A DNA stretch of 64,000 nt from Schaalia cardiffensis (GTDB lineage: Bacteria; Actinomycetota; Actinomycetes; Actinomycetales; Actinomycetaceae), in contig NZ_JAEKIA010000006.1 of assembly GCF_016405145.1 (NCBI RefSeq), positions 95,470 through 159,469 of the forward strand, written 5' to 3'. Made by a program: the position numbers and the translations under genes. The notes beneath the pieces were generated by a model. It saw nothing but the letters and a program-made list of their open reading frames with translations, did no database searches and had not been told where the DNA came from. Shown here piece by piece: positions 1 through 8,775 of this stretch (position 1 is its first letter; each line of letters begins with the position of its first letter).

Positions 1-338
1 GCTGCGAAAGCTGCCTTGTGGAATGGCCACGCCCCCCAGGTCGTCACGGGAATCGAAGCCAGGGCCACGACCCACTGCCATCCGCTGAACTGCAGGGGCG
101 GTGCCATTGACAAGACGAGGGCGAGGATCGCGAAAGGCGCGGAGATCAGGAGGCGGTGTTCCAGATTGTCGGCGCGCTCGCGGGCTCCTTCGCCCACGCC
201 CGGTGAGGAGGTGGTCGATGAGGGGGTTGTTTCTGAGATTGCGTTTGGGGAGGAAGAAGGGGTCACTGAGGAAGCGTTCGTTGAGGGCGCGGAGGTATTG
301 GGCGTGGAAGGGGTGGAGTCGGTGCTGGGCGTAGACAC
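1..338 (-). CDS. copA: Copper-translocating P-type ATPase, N-terminal part (cut by window edge)
   Basis: The 5' end of a gene running off the left edge. It starts at a GTG at 338 preceded by AAGGA five bases upstream. About 112 codons are visible. The first ~60 residues are a Ser/Thr/Pro-rich low-complexity tail with no heavy-metal-associated CxxC domain. Next come a charged stretch (RERADNLEHR) and two hydrophobic segments ending in TTWGAWPFHKAAF, which matches the first membrane helices of bacterial P1B copper ATPases. It lies downstream of copZ and csoR on the same strand, so the normal role would be ATP-driven Cu(I) export. The catalytic domains are outside the window, so metal specificity rests on context. 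The missing N-terminal metal-binding domain may be supplied by the separate CopZ. Confidence 0.8.
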   Translation of the reverse strand, partial: MSTPSTDSTPSTPNTSAPSTNASSVTPSSSPNAISETTPSSTTSSPGVGEGARERADNLEHRLLISAPFAILALVLSMAPPLQFSGWQWVVALASIPVTTWGAWPFHKAAFA

Positions 339-718
339 GGTGTTCCTTCTCAAAGCGCCCTGGAACTGAACGAGTGATCTCAGATCGGCCCGGGCGGGGT
401 GGCAGTGTGGATGGGGACGTGTTTGATAAGGCCACTCGGATTGGCCCCGGCGGCGGGTGGCTTGTCAGGGTTGCTTCGCGGAGGTGGTGAACTGCTTCGA
501 GTCCCGTCCTCGGCCCCCGGCCTTGTCCTCGGAGCCCGGCCTCGCCCTCGTCAAGGGACGCGAGGCCGAGGAGTCAGGGGCAGCTGCAAGAGCGAGCAAG
601 ACACAGGAGTGACGAGAACCTGGGCGCGGAGAATGGGAAAATGAGCGGGCCGCCAAGGTAGCAGCTGGTGCGGGCAGGCGCTCCGAGGCACAGACACGGG
701 CGGCCCACTCAGGTCCGC
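339..718. other. Gap between copA and copZ, no gene seen
   Basis: 380 bases with no convincing coding frame. A short inverted repeat (GGCCTCGC at 538-545 with GCGAGGCC at 560-567) is the only structure noticed. It could weaken transcription between copZ and copA, but it lacks a T-tract. No second CsoR-type palindrome is visible here. Confidence 0.4.
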
Positions 719-964
719 TCAGAAATCGCGGGAAATGCTGACGAGCTCAAAGCCCGCTTCTGTGATCGCTTCGCGCAGGGCATCATCGTCCACACCCTTA
801 GAGGTGAAGACGGTGACTTTCGAGGTGGCACCAGAATTGAGGATGACCTCGACGTTGGTGACGCCCCTGACTTCTTCGAGCTCCTCGGTCACGGACTTCA
901 CGCAGTGGCCGCAGGTCATGCCATTGACGGCGAGTTCGATGGAACGATCAATTTCCATGGTCAT
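719..964 (-). CDS. copZ: Copper chaperone CopZ, heavy-metal-associated domain
   Basis: 81-residue protein consisting of a single HMA ferredoxin-like domain. The metal-binding loop MTCGHC is at residues 16-21, with Cys18 and Cys21 as the Cu(I) ligands. The C-terminal AGFELVSI matches the usual last strand. In the family it binds cytosolic Cu(I) and passes it to the CopA ATPase, whose gene starts about 380 bases downstream on the same strand. An internal ATG two codons in is an alternative start. It lies between csoR and copA in the common actinobacterial order csoR-copZ-copA, so copper-responsive control by CsoR is likely. Confidence 0.92.
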   Translation of the reverse strand: MTMEIDRSIELAVNGMTCGHCVKSVTEELEEVRGVTNVEVILNSGATSKVTVFTSKGVDDDALREAITEAGFELVSISRDF

Positions 965-1434
965 GGGATTCTCCTTAGGGGTGTGAGTGTGATCGGGGCT
1001 GGAGTCTGGGTCTGGGGCAGAGAATGGGCTGCGAGGCAGTCTTCAGTGTCGGAGGGGTCCTGCGAAGCAGTTCGCAGTGTCGGATTCGAGATTGAGGGAG
1101 AGACTTGGGCTGTCCTTGGGGTGTGGGGGCTGGTATTGGGGATGAATACGGTGCTCGGCTCCGGCCTTTGCAGGTGATCCGAGTGGAGGAAGGGGACCTC
1201 CACGGGACTCTAAAGGTAAGCCGAGTGGCGGAGACGGCTCCCAGGGATTCTGCGGGCCGAAGTTCAGGTTCCGGGCTCGCCGGGGTGTTTGTCCCAGGTG
1301 GGCGACGAGTGGAACTCGCTTACGAAGCGAAGGGCTACGAGTGGACGTTTGACGCCGACGGGCAAGAGCGGAGCACAGGGTGAGTGTTGGGATGTCGCAC
1401 GTGGATGCAGCCCGACTCTCTCGTCCGGGGTGGT
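965..1434. other. Gap between copZ and csoR, no gene seen
   Basis: 470 bases with short imperfect repeats (for example GAGGCAGTCTTCAGTGTCGG near 1030 and a similar GAAGCAGTTCGCAGTGTCGG near 1063). No open frame resembles a known protein. The gap is unusually long for a csoR-copZ pair, so copZ may have its own promoter, but no CsoR palindrome is seen in it. Confidence 0.4.
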
Positions 1435-1719
1435 TCAGGATTTCACAAGTCTGGCAATGGCGTGTGTCGCCTCCTGGATCTTCTCGCGTCCGGCCTCGTC
1501 GGATTCCTTCGCGGCATTGATGACGCAGTGGTTCATATGGTCTTCAAGGAGCCCGAGCGCAACGGCGTGAAGGGCTGATTGGACGGCGGACATCTGCGTG
1601 AGGATGTCGATGCAGTATTCGCCTTCGGAGACCATGCGTTGGAGTCCTCGGACCTGTCCTTCGATCCGGCGGAGGCGAGCGAGGTAGCGGTCCGTCGAGG
1701 ACGAGTAGCCGTATGTCAT
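1435..1719 (-). CDS. csoR: Copper-sensing transcriptional repressor CsoR
   Basis: 94-residue DUF156/CsoR family four-helix repressor. The ATG at 1719 is chosen because AAGGAG lies five bases upstream and because it places the Cu(I) ligands at Cys36, His61 and Cys65, the numbering known from mycobacterial CsoR. An in-frame upstream start at 1746 would add nine residues. Helix 1 carries the DNA-contacting basic run RYLARLRRIEGQVRG. The family represses copper-efflux genes until Cu(I) binding releases the operator. A near-perfect palindrome lies about 60 bases upstream of this start, so the gene is probably autoregulated together with copZ and copA. Confidence 0.93.
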   Translation of the reverse strand: MTYGYSSSTDRYLARLRRIEGQVRGLQRMVSEGEYCIDILTQMSAVQSALHAVALGLLEDHMNHCVINAAKESDEAGREKIQEATHAIARLVKS

Positions 1720-1776
1720 CAGGGCTCCTTCTCGTGGCTCCGCCATAGGGCATTCAGTTGCCCTACCCTCTGAACA

Positions 1777-1793
1777 ATACCCCTAGGGGGTAT
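1777..1793. promoter_or_regulatory. Putative CsoR operator
   Basis: The sequence ATACCCCTAGGGGGTAT is a 17-base near-perfect palindrome of the G/C-tract type bound by CsoR (TACCCC...GGGGTA). It lies about 58 bases upstream of the csoR ATG. Only one copy was found in the cluster. Confidence 0.75.
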
Positions 1794-1847
1794 ATGCGTC
1801 AATCCTTCCGCGTGATTCGATCAGTGGAGAAATCCTGGGTTTTCGTA

Positions 1848-2056
1848 AGTGGAGGGGTTAACGATGTGTGGAGGGGTTATAGTCCCTCCTTTTGTCAGGA
1901 TCCCCTCCACTAATGAGCAGGCCCGTGAGTGGAGGGGGTGGCAGGTGTGATCGGTGTGGGACTTGGGCCGGGGTGTCTTGGGTATTTGTGAGTGGAGGGG
2001 TTGGCGGAGTGTGGAGGGGTTGTAGTCCCTCCTTTTGTCGGGATTCCCTCCACTGA
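1848..2056. repeat. Pair of ~64-base repeats with inverted ends
   Basis: Two copies (about 1848-1912 and 1990-2055) share AGTGGAGGGGTT at the left, a middle TAGTCCCTCCTTTTGTC and CCCTCCACT at the right. Each copy is therefore bounded by inverted GTGGAGGG/CCCTCCAC arms and can fold on itself. A third partial arm (GAGTGGAGGGGG) lies at 1926. No gene is associated. Confidence 0.7.
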
Positions 2057-2280
2057 TGGAGGTAGTACTGCTGGAAATGTCACTGATGGAGGTGTCCTGC
2101 CTTCGGCTGTCGTCATGGTTGCAGGTGTTGTCGTAAGGCCCTCCTCTTGTGGCCTCAGCGCCTCGCCGCATTCGCTTCTGCGCCCCGCGATTCTTAGGAT
2201 TACGCTTGAAACACGAGCGAAACAAGTAGCGCCGAACGAATAAAGCAGGAGGTGGGACGAGTAACGCCGTACAAATAAAC

Positions 2281-2500
2281 CGAGACGCGAAACGATGCGG
2301 GACGAGTAACACTGAGTGCGAGATTTCGAAGGCACAGCACGGGCCGAGTGCGCGATTCCGAACGCGCAGCACGGCCTGAGTCCAGCACGACTTCGAACAC
2401 GCAACACGGCCTGAGTCCAGCACGACTTCGAACGAGCAACACTAAGACGCGAAACGTGTAACGCGAAACCAGCAACACGCGAAACGCCGATGGGTCATCA
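2281..2500. repeat. Degenerate tandem repeats upstream of the hydrolase gene
   Basis: An array of units ending in GARTAACACT or GCAACAC. It includes two almost identical ~41-base copies containing CGGCCTGAGTCCAGCACGAC at about 2366 and 2407. Open frames across it are a by-product of periodicity. Confidence 0.55.
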
Positions 2501-2576
2501 CAGCACGTGAAACCCCCACAGCAGTAGCGACTGTGCAAAACAGGACAAGGACCGTGGCACAGGGGAAGGGGAACGA

Positions 2577-4235
2577 ATGGCAACACGACGCAGAACCTCC
2601 CACGTGCGTGCACCCCGTAGACGCCCCCGCATGCGCGTCCGGCGCAGGCACCGTCGCATGTACGCGCGACGCAGAGTGCCACACTCCTACCCTCCAGCGG
2701 AGGTGCGCTTCACGCTCATCCCCCTCCTGCCCGTCCTCCTGGCAACGGGTGCCCTCGGCCTCGTTGCGGAGATTCAGAGCCTGCCAGAGAGGTGGCGTGA
2801 GGCTGCTCGTGAGAAGTCGGAGGCCCTCGGCGTCGACACCTCTGAACGATCCCAGAGGATCTTCTTCGACGAACCCGGCCTGGATACGCTTTTCGTCCGT
2901 GGCCTCGCCGGAGCCGCAGGCACCCTCAACCGTGCATTCTCGCGGGTCTTGAAAGTTGAGATCGCCCTCGACCGAGGACGTGGCGGAGAGCGGGCCCGGC
3001 GCGCCGCAGCCCTCTTGCCTCTGCTGCCGAGTCGTTCTTACGACGCCCTCATGACGGGGATGCTCACCGTGTTGACGGCAATCGGTGCGGCGCGCGGCGG
3101 TGCCGTCCACGTGACCCTGCTGCGTGATTCGGCACATCCTGAGGAGCCCCTTTCACCGCGTCCGGGCCGCCCCCAGGTTCATCTTCGACGCCCGAAGCCA
3201 CCTGAATCCTTGCGCGACATGTGTGCCGACATTGACGACATGTACTGGTCAATGAGCGCCGGACACACTCTCAAGATCACTCGGGTCGGCGAGGGCGAGG
3301 CCCGACGCTGGCTTCTCTCCCTGCCTGGCACGGCCCACACGGACTTTCACTCCACGGAGAACCCGGCTGATTTCGAGTCGAATATTCGTGAGATGCTCGG
3401 CTTGGAGTCGGCGATGCGAGTCGGGGTGGTGAAGGCACTGCATCATGCGATGGCACTCGACGGCGTGAATCCTGCGGGTTATTCGAAAGAACCCGTCATG
3501 ATTTGCGGTCATTCGCAAGGAGGAATGGTGGCGGTCGCCCTCGCTGCGCTGCCACCGCTAAAAGCAGGAGTCGACGTTGAGGCGATCCTCGCGACCGGTG
3601 CCCCTGCGCGGCGCATCCGCATTCGTGAAGACGTCACGATGGTGTCCGTTCAGCACGATCAGGATGTGATCCCCTCGATGGACGGCACTCCGGCGCGAGC
3701 CCCCGATCAACGTGTTCACGTGGGTCGCAGCCTCGTGCGCCCGAAGAAATCCCCCTTGTACTATGCGCATTCTTCTGCGACGTATACGGAGACGGTGCGC
3801 CACCTCGAACGGAAGGTGCGTGTGAATCCTTGGGGTCGGCTGGCGTCCTCAGTTGCAGCATTGACGGATTTCTTACCGCAGATTGACGAAGAGACCCGCG
3901 TCTTCTTCTACGAGGTCTGGCAAGAACTCCTCGAACCGACGAGGACGGACACGGAAGATGCGTTCGTTGCGCTTGATCGTGCGGAGGACTTCGAGCCGGT
4001 GGATTACCACATGGACTGGTCTCCGACCCCTTTGATTGCTCTTCCCGAGTTTTCAATATCGGCGTTCGCCCTGTATTCGAGGCTTGTATCTGATTATGTG
4101 AAGAAAGTGGCGGACACTCCCAAGAGAATCCTGAAATCGATGAGAATCCCGAAAACGATCAGAATCGGCGGGCACAGGGCAGTGCCCGGGTTTGAGCGCT
4201 CGCAGGAAGCACCCCGGAAGGACATTCGATCATGA
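2577..4235 (+). CDS. Alpha/beta hydrolase (GHSQGG lipase-like), membrane-anchored
   Basis: 552-residue protein starting at ATG 2577 with AAGGGG six bases upstream. The first 33 residues are extremely Arg-rich, followed by a hydrophobic helix (about residues 45-64), so it is probably anchored with the bulk outside or at the membrane. The nucleophile elbow GHSQGG is at 311-316 (Ser313). Comparison with the related gene at 10246 suggests Asp363 (DVIPSMDG) and His398 (AHSSATY) complete the triad. This resembles class-3-lipase/alpha-beta-hydrolase enzymes acting on acyl esters, but the substrate cannot be told. Its stop overlaps the start of the next gene by 4 bases, so the two are co-translated. 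Unlike its relative it has no WXG-type N-terminal helix pair. Confidence 0.75.
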   Translation: MATRRRTSHVRAPRRRPRMRVRRRHRRMYARRRVPHSYPPAEVRFTLIPLLPVLLATGALGLVAEIQSLPERWREAAREKSEALGVDTSERSQRIFFDEPGLDTLFVRGLAGAAGTLNRAFSRVLKVEIALDRGRGGERARRAAALLPLLPSRSYDALMTGMLTVLTAIGAARGGAVHVTLLRDSAHPEEPLSPRPGRPQVHLRRPKPPESLRDMCADIDDMYWSMSAGHTLKITRVGEGEARRWLLSLPGTAHTDFHSTENPADFESNIREMLGLESAMRVGVVKALHHAMALDGVNPAGYSKEPVMICGHSQGGMVAVALAALPPLKAGVDVEAILATGAPARRIRIREDVTMVSVQHDQDVIPSMDGTPARAPDQRVHVGRSLVRPKKSPLYYAHSSATYTETVRHLERKVRVNPWGRLASSVAALTDFLPQIDEETRVFFYEVWQELLEPTRTDTEDAFVALDRAEDFEPVDYHMDWSPTPLIALPEFSISAFALYSRLVSDYVKKVADTPKRILKSMRIPKTIRIGGHRAVPGFERSQEAPRKDIRS

Positions 4236-5026
4236 CTCATTCGACGCCGGGTTCGTCCTGGCAGGAGATCCTCCGCTGGACGCAGATGTCCACGCCGATT
4301 AACAAGGGGACCTTCTCTTCGGCGACGCGGAAGATCCCGCAGATCGCAAGTCCTTTGGTCATCGGCGCACTCGGCGTGGGGGCTCTTGGCGTGGGAATCG
4401 CCATGCAGGCGATGCGTCCTTCGAAGAGGAGTGGGCGTTCATCGCGTTTTCGCGCTCTCCTCCTTTCCAGCGTTGATGAGGCGCTTCGTGCACGTCTCGA
4501 AGAGCTCGAGCCTTCAATACCACTTGAGGTGTCTGTCGAGGTCGGGGAGGGTTTCGGAAAGCCGGCTCTCGTGGCATTCGATATTTTTTTGCCGAAGGGC
4601 GGGGGTGTTAGCCCTGCGATCTTGTCCGAGTTGCTGGACGTGGGGACGAAGGCCGTGTGGGATAATCCGGAGCTCGCGCCTGTCGCGATTCGCGGACGCA
4701 TCATCACGTCCTTCGACGCTCCCGCTCGTGAGGACGCCGGGGGGTTGTGTGCTGGGCGAGCATGCAGTGACGAGGCCGGGGCGGAGCCGGAGCTGCCAGA
4801 TTCGGAAGGTGCGGCCGAGGAGGAGCCGGATCTAGCAGATTCCGCAAGCGCAGCCGGGCCGACGTCGGCGGGCTCGGAAGAAGAGGTGACGAGGGAGGGA
4901 GGAAAGGCCGGTGTCCTCGTCCTCGCGGATATGACGGTCCTTGGCTTCCTCGACGAGACTGCCAGGCCGGAGGACCTCTTCGCTCGTTACGGTTCTCCGG
5001 CATCGGACCCGAGGTGGAGACCTTGA
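4232..5026 (+). CDS. Unknown membrane-anchored protein coupled to the hydrolase
   Basis: 264-residue protein whose ATG overlaps the hydrolase stop codon (ATGA). It has a hydrophobic glycine-rich segment at about residues 40-60, a folded-looking region at about 70-165, and a long acidic Ala/Glu/Asp-rich linker at about 170-230. It ends with a short block around GVLVLADMTVLGFLDE. I recognise no family. The overlap implies it works with the upstream hydrolase, perhaps as a partner or specific inhibitor, but that is inference from position only. Confidence 0.6.
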   Translation: MTHSTPGSSWQEILRWTQMSTPINKGTFSSATRKIPQIASPLVIGALGVGALGVGIAMQAMRPSKRSGRSSRFRALLLSSVDEALRARLEELEPSIPLEVSVEVGEGFGKPALVAFDIFLPKGGGVSPAILSELLDVGTKAVWDNPELAPVAIRGRIITSFDAPAREDAGGLCAGRACSDEAGAEPELPDSEGAAEEEPDLADSASAAGPTSAGSEEEVTREGGKAGVLVLADMTVLGFLDETARPEDLFARYGSPASDPRWRP

Positions 5027-5277
5027 ACTTCCCGGGCATCCGCATTTTTTCGCTTTCACCTTGAGGGTGGCGCCTTTCTTCAAAGCAGGGGCGACGAGGT
5101 TGTCCTCAGAACACGAGCGGCACAATTGTTCTCAGCCCGAGAGCCTGCTTCCTCAGCCTGAGAGCCTGTTTTCTCAACCTAAGAAGGTGCTTTCTCACTT
5201 CGGGAATGACATTTCTGCACTCCGGAGAAGGGGAGCACTCCACAAAACTCTCACTTCAGCAATCACCAAGGAAAAGA
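5027..5277. repeat. Gap with short direct repeats before the glucosidase
   Basis: Three imperfect copies of CTCAGCCTGAGAGCCTG-like units at about 5132-5180. No gene or clear terminator was seen. Confidence 0.4.
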
Positions 5278-7008
5278 ATGAACGACGAGACTTCGCAAAG
5301 CTTGGACTCGACTGCCGCTCAGGCCCCCTCGCCCACTCCGGGAACTCCGCTCGGCCTCAGCCCCTCTTCAAGATGGTGGCGCAACGCCGTCGCCTACCAG
5401 GTCTACATCCGCTCCTTCAGGGACTCCGATGGGGATGGGATCGGAGACATTGAGGGCTTGCGCCACTGCCTTCCCGAACTCGCTGATCTTGGCGTGAAGA
5501 TCATCTGGATCAACCCCTGCTACCCCTCGCCGCAGCGCGATCACGGATACGACATCGCTGACTATCGTGCGATCAATCCCGAATATGGCAGCCTTGAGGG
5601 TTTCGAGCTCATGCTCGCCGAAGCTCACGCCCTCGGTATCCGAGTCATCATGGATATCGTCCCGAATCATGCATCCGTTGAGCATGCATGGTTCCACGAG
5701 GCGATCGCCTCCGAAGCGGGAAGTCCCGAAAGGGCCCGCTTCATCTTCACCGAGGGCGAGGACGGGGGCGAAACCCCTCCGAACACCTGGACTTCCGTAT
5801 TCGGAGGGGGCGCGTGGCATCGCGTCGAGGACGGGCGGGAGAACCCGCAGTGGTACCTGCATCTTTTCGACTGGAGCCAGCCGGACTTCAACTGGCGAAA
5901 CCCACAGGTGCGTGAGGAGTTCCTCGAGATCCTCAGGTTCTGGTTCGAACGCGGGGTTGACGGTTTCCGCATCGACGTCGCACACGGACTGGTGAAACCG
6001 GCCAGGATTCCGCGTGGCGAGGGAGTCGGAGCTGAGGGACTGTGGGGCCGCCCAGAAGTCCATGAGATCTACGAGGAGTGGCGCGCCCTTGCTGACTCCT
6101 ACGAGGAGAAGAAGTACTTCATTGGTGAAGTGTGGGTGGATTCGGCTGAGAAGCTTGCCCGTTTCACCGAGCCGGGCCGATTGCACCAGTCCTTCGCTTT
6201 CGAGCTGCTCGTTCAACCCTGGTTCGCCTACCGTTTGCGTCGTTCAATTGAACGCGCTTTCGCTGTGGCGGGCGCCGAGGAGGGCCCTGCCTGGGCTTTG
6301 TCGAATCATGATGTGCATCGTGTGGTGACGCGCCTGGGGCAAGAGCAGGTTGATCGGGATCCGGATCCGAGGGACATGCTGGCTGATGCTCGTAGGCGTT
6401 GGCCGGTCGACGTGGAGTTGGGGGTGCGCCGTGCGAAGGCGGAGGCGGGGCTTCTTTTCGCCCTGCCGGGAACGGTCTACGTGTATCAGGGTGAGGAGCT
6501 CGGCTTGCCGGAGGTCCTTGATCTGCCGGATGAGCTTCGTCAGGACCCGATTTTCACGCGTACGGGTGGCGCCGAGTTCGGTCGTGACGGATGCCGTGTC
6601 CCGATCCCGTGGAGTGCGTCGGGTTCTTCGATGGGTTTTGGGCCCGAGGGAGGGGCGAAGCCGTGGCTCCCTCAGCCCGACTCCTTCCGAGGTTGTGCGC
6701 GCGACCTTGAGAAGGCCGATCCGAACTCGATGCTCTCCTTGTACAAGAGGCTCAGCCGTTTGCGTCCCGAGCTTTTGGGTGGGGCGAGCCGAGTGGAGTG
6801 GATTGATGCGGTCCCTAGAGAGGTCGTGGCGTTTCGCGCTGGTTCTTTGGTGTGCGCGACGAATACTGCTGACGAGGAGCGAGAGACTCCTCTTATCGAG
6901 GGCGCGAGCTTCTTGCTCAACACCGCCGATCTTGTGGATGCTTCGGGGTGCGGAGCAAAGGGCTCGGTCCTTCCGGCGAATTCAACGAGTTGGTGGCGCT
7001 TGGGTTGA
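5278..7008 (+). CDS. GH13 alpha-glucosidase
   Basis: 576 residues from ATG 5278, which has AAGGAAAAGA just upstream. An in-frame ATG at 5206 would add a non-conserved tail. All four GH13 motifs are present: DIVPNH at about 126-131, GFRIDVAH with nucleophile Asp233, GEVW with acid/base Glu284, and SNHDVHR with Asp345. QVYIRSFRDSDGDGIGDIEG near the start is typical of the oligo-1,6-glucosidase/maltase group. It should hydrolyse terminal alpha-linked glucose from malto- or isomalto-oligosaccharides or sucrose-like substrates. No signal peptide, so cytoplasmic. No sugar transporter genes are adjacent, and specificity within GH13 is unresolved. Confidence 0.9.
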   Translation: MNDETSQSLDSTAAQAPSPTPGTPLGLSPSSRWWRNAVAYQVYIRSFRDSDGDGIGDIEGLRHCLPELADLGVKIIWINPCYPSPQRDHGYDIADYRAINPEYGSLEGFELMLAEAHALGIRVIMDIVPNHASVEHAWFHEAIASEAGSPERARFIFTEGEDGGETPPNTWTSVFGGGAWHRVEDGRENPQWYLHLFDWSQPDFNWRNPQVREEFLEILRFWFERGVDGFRIDVAHGLVKPARIPRGEGVGAEGLWGRPEVHEIYEEWRALADSYEEKKYFIGEVWVDSAEKLARFTEPGRLHQSFAFELLVQPWFAYRLRRSIERAFAVAGAEEGPAWALSNHDVHRVVTRLGQEQVDRDPDPRDMLADARRRWPVDVELGVRRAKAEAGLLFALPGTVYVYQGEELGLPEVLDLPDELRQDPIFTRTGGAEFGRDGCRVPIPWSASGSSMGFGPEGGAKPWLPQPDSFRGCARDLEKADPNSMLSLYKRLSRLRPELLGGASRVEWIDAVPREVVAFRAGSLVCATNTADEERETPLIEGASFLLNTADLVDASGCGAKGSVLPANSTSWWRLG

Positions 7009-7214
7009 TCGTCCCAGTGCGACGCCCTGAGGCGGGTCCCGGGGTCCATCGTCCTCAGAGCTTCCCCTTGAGAACCCCCGCTGTCTCAGCTTCCTCGGTC
7101 TTGGGCCCACCTTCGAGCCCCATAGCGCAGGCCCTAGCTTCGGACCCCACCCGGAAGGCCCACCCCCCGAGGAACCTCACCCCGAGAAGCCATTGCTTTC
7201 AAGGCCCCTCGTTC

Positions 7215-8687
7215 TCAGCGTTCGCGAGGAAGCACCCAGCGTGCGATCTGGGGGGCCGCGCCGATGTAGCTCGCAGGAGTCAAAGCGAGCAGACGCTCCT
7301 CAACCTCGGCGGGAAGCCCCAGAGTAGAGATGAAATCACGCATCGCGGCAGCATCGACCTCGTGGCCGCGGGTCAGCTCCTTGAGACGCTCATAGGGGTT
7401 CGCCATCCCCGTGTGGCCCGCGATCGCGGCAGCGCGCATCGCTTGCTGCACCGCTTCACCGAGGACCGCCCAATTCGCGTCCAGATCCGCAGCCATGCGT
7501 TCCGCGTCGAGGTCGATGCCATCAAGGCCACGGACCAGGTTGGAGTAGGCGAGGATCGAATGCCCCAGGGCGATGCCGATATTGCGCTGCGTCGTCGAAT
7601 CCGTGAGGTCTCGCTGCAGGCGCGAGGTGACGAGTGTCGAAGCGAGGGAATCGAGGAGCGCTCCGGACACTTCGAGGTTCGCTTCGGCGTTCTCGAAGCG
7701 GATCGGATTGACCTTATGGGGCATTGTGGAGGAGCCGGTCGAGCCTTGGGCTGCGAGGTTCTGATGGAAGTAGCCCATCGAAATGTAGGTCCAGCAATCG
7801 GTCGCGAGATTATGTGCAATGCGTCCGGCGCGGGCGACATCGGAATAGAGTTCCGCCTGCCAGTCGTGGGATTCGATCTGAGTGGTGATCGGATTCCAAC
7901 TCAGACCCAGGCCCTCGACGAACTCGCGCGCGATCTTCGGCCAATCGGCGCCGGGAACGGACACGATATGCGCAGCCCAGGTGCCGGTCGCCCCGTTGAT
8001 TTTGCCGAGGTATTCGCACGCTTCGACTCGGCGGATCTGTCGGGCGAAACGATGCGCGAAGACTGCCATCTCCTTGCCCATGGTGACGGGAGTGGCGGGT
8101 TGGCCGTGAGTGTGTGCGAGCATGGGGACATCGGCGCCAACCTCGCTCAGGCGGTGGAGGCGATCGAGGAGGGCGCACGCCGAAGGCAGCCACACCTGTT
8201 CGATCGCGGCTTTCACGGTGAGTGCATAGGCGAGGTTGTTGATGTCTTCGGAGGTGCAGAAGATGTGGACGACCTCGCGTAGACCCGGGAGGCAGGTGTT
8301 GGGGCCGAGGACGTGGGCGGCTTTGTCGAGGTGTTCGGCGATGAGGTATTCGACGGCCTTCACATCATGGCGGGTGGTGGCTTCGAAGTGTGCGAGGCGC
8401 CGGATCTCGGCCTCGGAGAAAGAACGAGGCAGGGCGCGCAGGTATTCGCGTTCGGCGTTGCTCAGGCTCGGGGCTCCGGGCAGGACCTCCTTGTCGAGGA
8501 GGTGGAGGAGCCATTCGATCTCGACGTGGACTCGCGCGCGGTTGAGACCGGCTTCAGAGAGGTGATTCGCGAGGGGTTCGACTGCGGTGCGGTAGCGACC
8601 GTCGAGAGGGGAGAGTGGCTCTCCGGAAGCTGCGAGGTCGGAGTAGCCGTGGGAGGGGGAGAACAGAGTGGACCAATCAGCGCTCAT
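7215..8687 (-). CDS. purB: Adenylosuccinate lyase
   Basis: 490 residues from ATG 8687 (MSADWSTLF), preceded by a GGGGAC-type site. An upstream in-frame start adds 27 residues of atypical sequence and was not used. The fumarase/aspartase-superfamily signature GSTGSSTMPHKVNPI is present, as are SPLDGRY near the N terminus and AHTHGQPATPVTMGKE, as in the E. coli-type PurB. It catalyses two steps of purine synthesis, SAICAR to AICAR plus fumarate and adenylosuccinate to AMP plus fumarate. It reads convergently with the glucosidase and sits just upstream of the fructosamine-kinase gene's 3' end, with no other purine genes nearby. Confidence 0.96.
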   Translation of the reverse strand: MSADWSTLFSPSHGYSDLAASGEPLSPLDGRYRTAVEPLANHLSEAGLNRARVHVEIEWLLHLLDKEVLPGAPSLSNAEREYLRALPRSFSEAEIRRLAHFEATTRHDVKAVEYLIAEHLDKAAHVLGPNTCLPGLREVVHIFCTSEDINNLAYALTVKAAIEQVWLPSACALLDRLHRLSEVGADVPMLAHTHGQPATPVTMGKEMAVFAHRFARQIRRVEACEYLGKINGATGTWAAHIVSVPGADWPKIAREFVEGLGLSWNPITTQIESHDWQAELYSDVARAGRIAHNLATDCWTYISMGYFHQNLAAQGSTGSSTMPHKVNPIRFENAEANLEVSGALLDSLASTLVTSRLQRDLTDSTTQRNIGIALGHSILAYSNLVRGLDGIDLDAERMAADLDANWAVLGEAVQQAMRAAAIAGHTGMANPYERLKELTRGHEVDAAAMRDFISTLGLPAEVEERLLALTPASYIGAAPQIARWVLPRER

Positions 8688-8775
8688 GTCCCCATCATCC
8701 CAGACGCAGCAGGAGGGAGGGCGCGCCGCTCGTGCAGGAGGGGGCGCGCATTCGTGCGTTACGCGCATCCGTGGG

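Noticed and set aside
1821..2423. 200-codon minus-strand frame over the 1.85-2.4 kb repeats
   Set aside because: Follows the repeat period (LDSGRVACSKS/LDSGRAARSES units), no start-site signal, no protein-like features.
6948..8282. 444-codon open frame antisense to purB
   Set aside because: Same codon-bias effect; purB has the fumarate-lyase signature on the other strand.
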